Part shown: in pieces, positions 16,272-17,055 of the stretch | Layout: every line of letters begins with the position of its first letter | How positions within the stretch are numbered: the stretch's first letter is position 1 | Assembly: GCA_964354135.1 (NCBI GenBank) | Contig: CAYGZA010000119.1 | Location: 1-17,055 of the forward strand | Length of the DNA stretch: 17,055 bases | Reading direction: 5' to 3' | DNA from: CAYGZA01 sp964354135 | GTDB lineage: Bacteria > Planctomycetota > Planctomycetia > Pirellulales > Thermoguttaceae | Notes under the pieces: generated by a model | Database searches by the model: none | What the model saw: the letters and a program-made list of their open reading frames with translations, nothing else | What the model was told of the DNA's origin: nothing | Translations under genes and position numbers: made by a program

Positions 16272-16422
16272 GGACATTCTCGACGAGGCCGCGGCGGAGG
16301 CCGAAGAAGCCAAGGTCCCCAAGGGGCTCGCAACCAAGATCCGCAAGGCCCTGAAGGAGAACCCGGCGCAGTCCTGGGACGCCGCTCTTGGAAGAATCGT
16401 GCGGGAGGTGAGGGATGAGTGA
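16247..16422 (+). pseudogene. Displaced C-terminal tail of the topoisomerase VI subunit A-like gene
   Basis: After the duplication the original frame continues as NSRIEDILDE and a charged helical tail ending AALGRIVREVRDE, with a stop at 16420-16422. It has coding-like composition and overlaps the next gene's ATG by 8 bp, the typical layout of coupled genes. This supports its being the original 50-residue C-terminus rather than a separate gene. It has no start codon or ribosome-binding site of its own that I trust. Confidence 0.75.
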
Positions 16423-17055
16423 CCAAGCCAAACGGCATGGCGCCAAGGGCCGGATTTTACAAATCGGGAAGGTCGCATCGACGCCATCCCCGACGGAGCC
16501 CGGGTACGCAGAGCTTTGGGGCAAGCTGCCCGCCACCTCCGGCGGCCCGACGGCCAACAGGGGGGTATGTGAGATGGCAGCCCCCATCTGCGTCAATCTC
16601 AGGGAGCGATTCGGCCGGGAGTACAGGATCGCCTGCGAGCCCTCCTACTACGCCGAGCACGGCCAAGGCGCCATCCAGGACGATCCCTGGCTCCAAATCA
16701 TCCCCGGCGCCCGGGGCCACGTGTTTCCCTGGGACGAGAAGAGACTGGCCGCCTCGACCAACACCTCGGGGGCAATGGCCAGGAGACTGAAAGCCTTGCC
16801 CTACGTCCAAGTCCACCAGGACGGCAGCGACGGCGTGTGCGTGATCTTCCCCGCGGACCGCCTGAACGAGGTGGCCGAGCTGCTGAGACTCCGCCGGCGC
16901 AGGGTCATCTCCCAAGAGGAGCGACAAAGGCTGGCGGCGTTGAGCAGGAAGCACAGCCCCTTTCGCACGTCTCGGCCCATCAGCCAGAGCGATTCTGAGG
17001 CCCGCCCTTGCGTTCCGGAGACCTTGATCGACATCCAGGCCGTCCCGGGTCCGAA
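16415..17055 (+). CDS. Hypothetical island protein (3' end outside window)
   Basis: The ATG at 16415 is preceded by GGGAGGTGA at good spacing and overlaps the ancestral end of the A-like gene by 8 bp. The frame is open for 213 codons to the window edge. An internal ATG at 16574 with AGGGGGG upstream is an alternative start, and the part that looks conserved begins there: APICVNLRERFGREYRIACE, then IIPGARGHVFPWDEKRLAAS, ALPYVQVHQDGSDGVCVIFP and AELLRLRRRRVISQEERQRL. I recall similar proteins as hypotheticals scattered through planctomycete genomes, often near mobile DNA. No catalytic motif is recognisable. The later part is Ser/Pro-rich. Its role with the topoisomerase-like pair is unknown. 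Confidence 0.7.
   Translation, partial: MSDQAKRHGAKGRILQIGKVASTPSPTEPGYAELWGKLPATSGGPTANRGVCEMAAPICVNLRERFGREYRIACEPSYYAEHGQGAIQDDPWLQIIPGARGHVFPWDEKRLAASTNTSGAMARRLKALPYVQVHQDGSDGVCVIFPADRLNEVAELLRLRRRRVISQEERQRLAALSRKHSPFRTSRPISQSDSEARPCVPETLIDIQAVPGP

Larger units (their letters stand above)
10671..17055 (+). mobile_element. tRNA-Pro-associated genomic island (right end outside window)
   Basis: An integrase gene lies 126 bp after the tRNA 3' end, and every following gene reads in the same direction. The cargo is a winged-helix-like protein, a DUF1580-like protein and a topoisomerase VI-like pair rather than housekeeping functions. This is the standard layout of a tRNA-targeted integrative element, whose left attachment site would be in the tRNA 3' half. 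No second copy of the tRNA 3' sequence occurs in the window, so the right boundary and excision ability are unknown. Confidence 0.65.

Noticed and set aside
13770..16422. Wadjet/JetD-type or DISARM-type defence system
   Set aside because: JetD has a TopoVIA-like Toprim but comes with JetABC condensin genes, which are absent here. No helicase or methylase is present for DISARM.
16419..16790. Plus-strand 123-codon open frame after the A-like gene
   Set aside because: Ser/Pro-rich shadow. The frame starting at 16415 has a strong ribosome-binding site and family-like sequence.
1..17055. CRISPR array, insertion sequence transposase or rRNA
   Set aside because: No regularly spaced direct repeats, no transposase motifs and no rRNA-like sequence were seen. 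The tandem and inverted repeats present are isolated.

Overview
This is a GC-rich bacterial window that most resembles Planctomycetota. That placement is an inference. It rests on a DUF1580-like small protein, a short protein with the 'LRTLFWIT' membrane motif common in planctomycete proteomes, a Tat-exported aldo/keto reductase paralogue, a giant multi-pass membrane protein, and dispersed REP-like repeats. No ribosomal or other strong phylogenetic marker is present.

Left half (1-10670), chromosomal backbone. A Tat-signal aldo/keto reductase-like gene runs leftward off the window (1-1056). It has a recognisable promoter and is divergent from a very large membrane protein gene (1515-8834, 2439 aa). 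A palindromic repeat lies between the two. The giant gene is followed after 11 bp by a 92-aa two-helix membrane protein. That gene converges on pyrF (orotidine 5'-phosphate decarboxylase, minus strand), and a 164-bp element with 18-bp perfect inverted termini fills the convergent gap. Divergent from pyrF is a tRNA-Pro(GGG) gene with its own promoter.

Right half (10671-17055), a probable genomic island. The tRNA-Pro 3' end abuts a tyrosine recombinase gene. All island genes read rightward: integrase, a 355-aa protein with a winged-helix-like C-terminus, a DUF1580-like DNA-binding candidate, a GHKL ATPase resembling topoisomerase VI subunit B, a Toprim/5'-tyrosine protein resembling topoisomerase VI/Spo11 subunit A, and a hypothetical gene cut by the window end. 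The right end of the island is not in the window.

The most notable content is the split type IIB topoisomerase-like pair. The B-like protein keeps the N, G1 and G2 ATP-binding motifs. The A-like protein keeps a catalytic tyrosine motif and Toprim acidic residues. The A-like gene carries a perfect 22-bp tandem duplication that shifts the frame and cuts off the last 50 residues, although the original reading frame is still open and still overlaps the start of the next gene. The B and A genes are also in the same frame, separated by one TGA and two codons, so a single base change or stop readthrough would fuse them in the B-A order seen in topoisomerase VIII. Whether the pair acts in island replication, maintenance or defence cannot be told from this sequence.
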